From the NCBI GenBank assembly GCA_934216145.1, contig CAKQBG010000044.1, positions 1 through 15,471 of the forward strand: a stretch of 15,471 nucleotides of DNA. The letters are read 5' to 3'. The stretch comes from an uncultured Anaeroplasma sp. (GTDB lineage Bacteria > Bacillota_I > Bacilli_A > Acholeplasmatales > Anaeroplasmataceae). Every line of letters begins with the position of its first letter. Position 1 is the stretch's first letter. Made by a program: the position numbers and the translations under genes. Below the pieces are notes generated by a model. That model saw only the letters and a list, made by a program, of their open reading frames with translations, made no database searches and was not told where the DNA came from. Below are positions 14,632 to 15,471 of the stretch, one piece after another.

Positions 14632-14661
14632 GTACCATAATTTATTTTATGGTACTTTTTT
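14632..14661 (+). terminator. Terminator of the DtxR-family gene
   Basis: Perfect 9-bp stem GTACCATAA / TTATGGTAC, six-base loop, followed by six T, eight bases after the stop codon. Confidence 0.92.
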
Positions 14662-14680
14662 CTTATTCTAAAAATTGTAA

Positions 14681-15217
14681 ATCGAGTAGAGTAGAAAAAA
14701 ACATTTCTAATTACTAAATCCCCTCTCATACCACCGTACGTTCCGTTCAGAATACAATGGTTCAATTCATAAGTTTGCTTCAAGTTAAATAATAGTCAAG
14801 AGCGAATATCAAATTTCTTAATTTCCTCTTTTTATTTGGTGTTGCAAGTCTAATTTTTGATATTGCATTTTGTAGTATTTTGGAAATGTGCTACAAACAT
14901 ATAGCCTCTTCTACAATTTGTCAAGTCTCTTGCTTCATCATAAGTGCTTAACGTCTTACCATTATTTATTTTAATTAATATTTTTTTATTTAATCTTATG
15001 TAAATTGGTATTAAACAGTCTTTCGGAGTTTGTTATGCTATGTTAACTTATCCACCTAATGGGCTTTAGACTTAAATTCCTACTCGTTGAGCCAAGGTTT
15101 CGCTATTGCTTCTTTTCATGCTCCATTACTGATTAATGCTTTGCAAGTTGATATCAAGTTCAAGACAACTACGCCTCTTGGGACTTTCACTTTAGATATA
15201 TGACATTCCTGTCATAC
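14681..15217 (-). mobile_element. Group IIC intron, deleted, 537 nt
   Basis: Retroelement relic on the minus strand. It begins GTATGACAGG at 15217, keeps domain I features (GTGAAAGTCCC, GAAGCAATAGCGAAACCTT, GGATAAGTTAACATAGCATAA) and ends with domain V (GAACC...GAACGGAACG...GGTGGT, 14730-14762), GAGAGG, a domain VI stem and the 3' end CTACTCGAT at 14681-14689. Domain V aligns base for base in length with the Oceanobacillus iheyensis IIC intron as I remember it, where the catalytic triad CGC reads CAT here. Of the reverse transcriptase, only a broken C-terminal end remains in domain IV. The 5' end abuts the T-run of the tRNA terminator, the known target preference of IIC introns. It is unlikely to move by itself, and splicing is doubtful. 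Confidence 0.85.
14780..14945 (-). pseudogene. C-terminal remnant of the intron reverse transcriptase
   Basis: In domain IV one frame gives TYDEARDLTNCRRGYM, which resembles the YWRI region (ARxLxNxRKGYW) near the C-terminus of group II intron-encoded proteins. After a one-base shift the next frame continues as ISKILQNAISKIRLATP and then LRNLIFALDYYLT before TGA at 14780-14782, like the usual final residues of such maturases. The palm, finger and thumb domains are missing. The deletion joint is probably in the AT-only stretch at about 14955-15000. Confidence 0.65.
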
Positions 15218-15248
15218 AAAAAAAAAGACTGATCTAATAATCAGTCTT
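15218..15248 (-). terminator. Terminator of the tRNA cluster, intron target
   Basis: Perfect 9-bp stem AAGACTGAT / ATCAGTCTT with a six-base loop, followed by a T-run that continues to the intron's first base (nine A on the plus strand, 15218-15226). It ends the Asn-Glu tRNA transcript. Confidence 0.93.
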
Positions 15249-15260
15249 AAGTCATCAAAC

Positions 15261-15336
15261 TGGTGACCCGTACGGGGTTCGAACCCATAAATGCATGCGT
15301 GAAAGGCATGTGTGTTAACCGTTTCACCAACGGGCC
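15261..15336 (-). tRNA. tRNA-Glu (anticodon TTC)
   Basis: Acceptor GGCCCGT pairs ACGGGTC, with discriminator A and encoded CCA. Anticodon stem CATGC/GCATG around CTTTCAC gives TTC, reading GAA and GAG. Its body is close to the tRNA-Glu(CTC) at 6465-6540, differing mainly in the anticodon arm and acceptor. Confidence 0.95.
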
Positions 15337-15373
15337 ATCTATATAAATGAGCTATCGCAAGCTCAGTAATTGG

Positions 15374-15392
15374 GTTATACAATATGTATAAC
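15374..15392. other. Hairpin in the tRNA spacer
   Basis: Perfect 8-bp inverted repeat GTTATACA-ATA-TGTATAAC between tRNA-Asn and tRNA-Glu. A second short stem (GAGCT/AGCTC) lies next to tRNA-Glu at 15352-15364. Without a T-run they are more likely processing structures than terminators. Confidence 0.4.
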
Positions 15393-15399
15393 ATAAAAA

Positions 15400-15471
15400 T
15401 GGCGCCCGCTGTAAGACTCGAACTTACGACACCTTGATTAACAGTCAAGTGCTCTAACCAACTGAGCTAAG
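15400..15471 (-). tRNA. tRNA-Asn (anticodon GTT), cut by the window edge
   Basis: CCA, discriminator G, 3' acceptor strand AGCGGGC, T-arm GTAAG-TTCGAGT-CTTAC, anticodon stem TTGA/TCAA around CTGTTAA (anticodon GTT, codons AAC and AAT) and D-arm AGCTCAGTTGGTTAGAGC are all present. The first five bases of the acceptor lie beyond the window end. It is upstream of tRNA-Glu in the same cluster. Confidence 0.93.

Noticed and set aside
14586..14783. 65-residue minus-strand frame over the intron 3' end
   Set aside because: It runs through domain V, domain VI, the intron boundary and the DtxR terminator, so it is a chance frame of structured RNA.
15212..15448. 78-residue minus-strand frame at the right end
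   Set aside because: It covers two tRNA genes and a terminator.
1..15471. CRISPR array, prophage, toxin-antitoxin or restriction system
   Set aside because: No regularly spaced repeats, cas genes, phage genes, or toxin or nuclease motifs were found on either strand. The SNF2 helicase alone is not evidence of a defence system.

Overview
The window is very AT-rich and reads as a low-GC member of the Bacillota, most likely an anaerobic, gut-type lineage of the Erysipelotrichia or a related Bacilli branch. This is inferred from the AT-driven codon use, the strong GGAGG-type ribosome sites, the reverse rubrerythrin with a PerR-like regulator, the LytTR/DUF3021 pair and a group IIC intron. The genetic code is standard: TGA closes real genes (ATGA overlaps at 2010-2013 and 3437-3440) and Trp is TGG. 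Almost everything is on the minus strand, so the order in transcription runs from high to low coordinates.

Right end (14.0-15.47 kb): a tRNA cluster, Asn(GUU, cut by the window edge) then Glu(UUC), ends in a strong terminator. Exactly after that terminator's T-run lies a 537-nt group II intron of the IIC type. It has lost nearly all of its reverse transcriptase and keeps only a frameshifted C-terminal remnant. Facing it on the plus strand are a possible 43-residue basic peptide and a DtxR-family metal regulator with its own terminator.

Middle (8.3-13.9 kb): a SNF2-family helicase with an N-terminal SWIM-like zinc motif; then perR-rbr, a peroxide-sensing regulator and reverse rubrerythrin pair with a consensus promoter and a perfect 8-1-8 palindromic operator; then a secreted, lipid-anchored HtrA-like serine protease.

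6.2-8.3 kb: gltX followed by tRNA-Glu(CUC), then tRNA-Arg(CCG). The Arg tRNA sits 31 bp ahead of a two-gene unit (4.4-6.2 kb) made of a DUF1848 protein and a metallo-beta-lactamase-fold hydrolase, with no terminator between.

1.1-4.2 kb: a decayed small gene, then LytTR regulator - DUF3021 membrane protein - terminator - ABC ATPase - ABC-2 permease. Two identical 12-bp direct repeats 21 bp apart lie at the DUF3021/ATPase junction, at the spacing expected for LytTR-family binding and just upstream of an extended -10 promoter. This suggests the regulator switches on the exporter. The left end holds a GGDEF diguanylate cyclase and about 80 bp that may be the edge of an insertion sequence.

Most interesting items: the shrunken group IIC intron behind the tRNA terminator, the LytTR-like repeats built into a terminator, the PerR operator with an atypical PerR metal site, and the tRNA-Arg/DUF1848/MBL arrangement.
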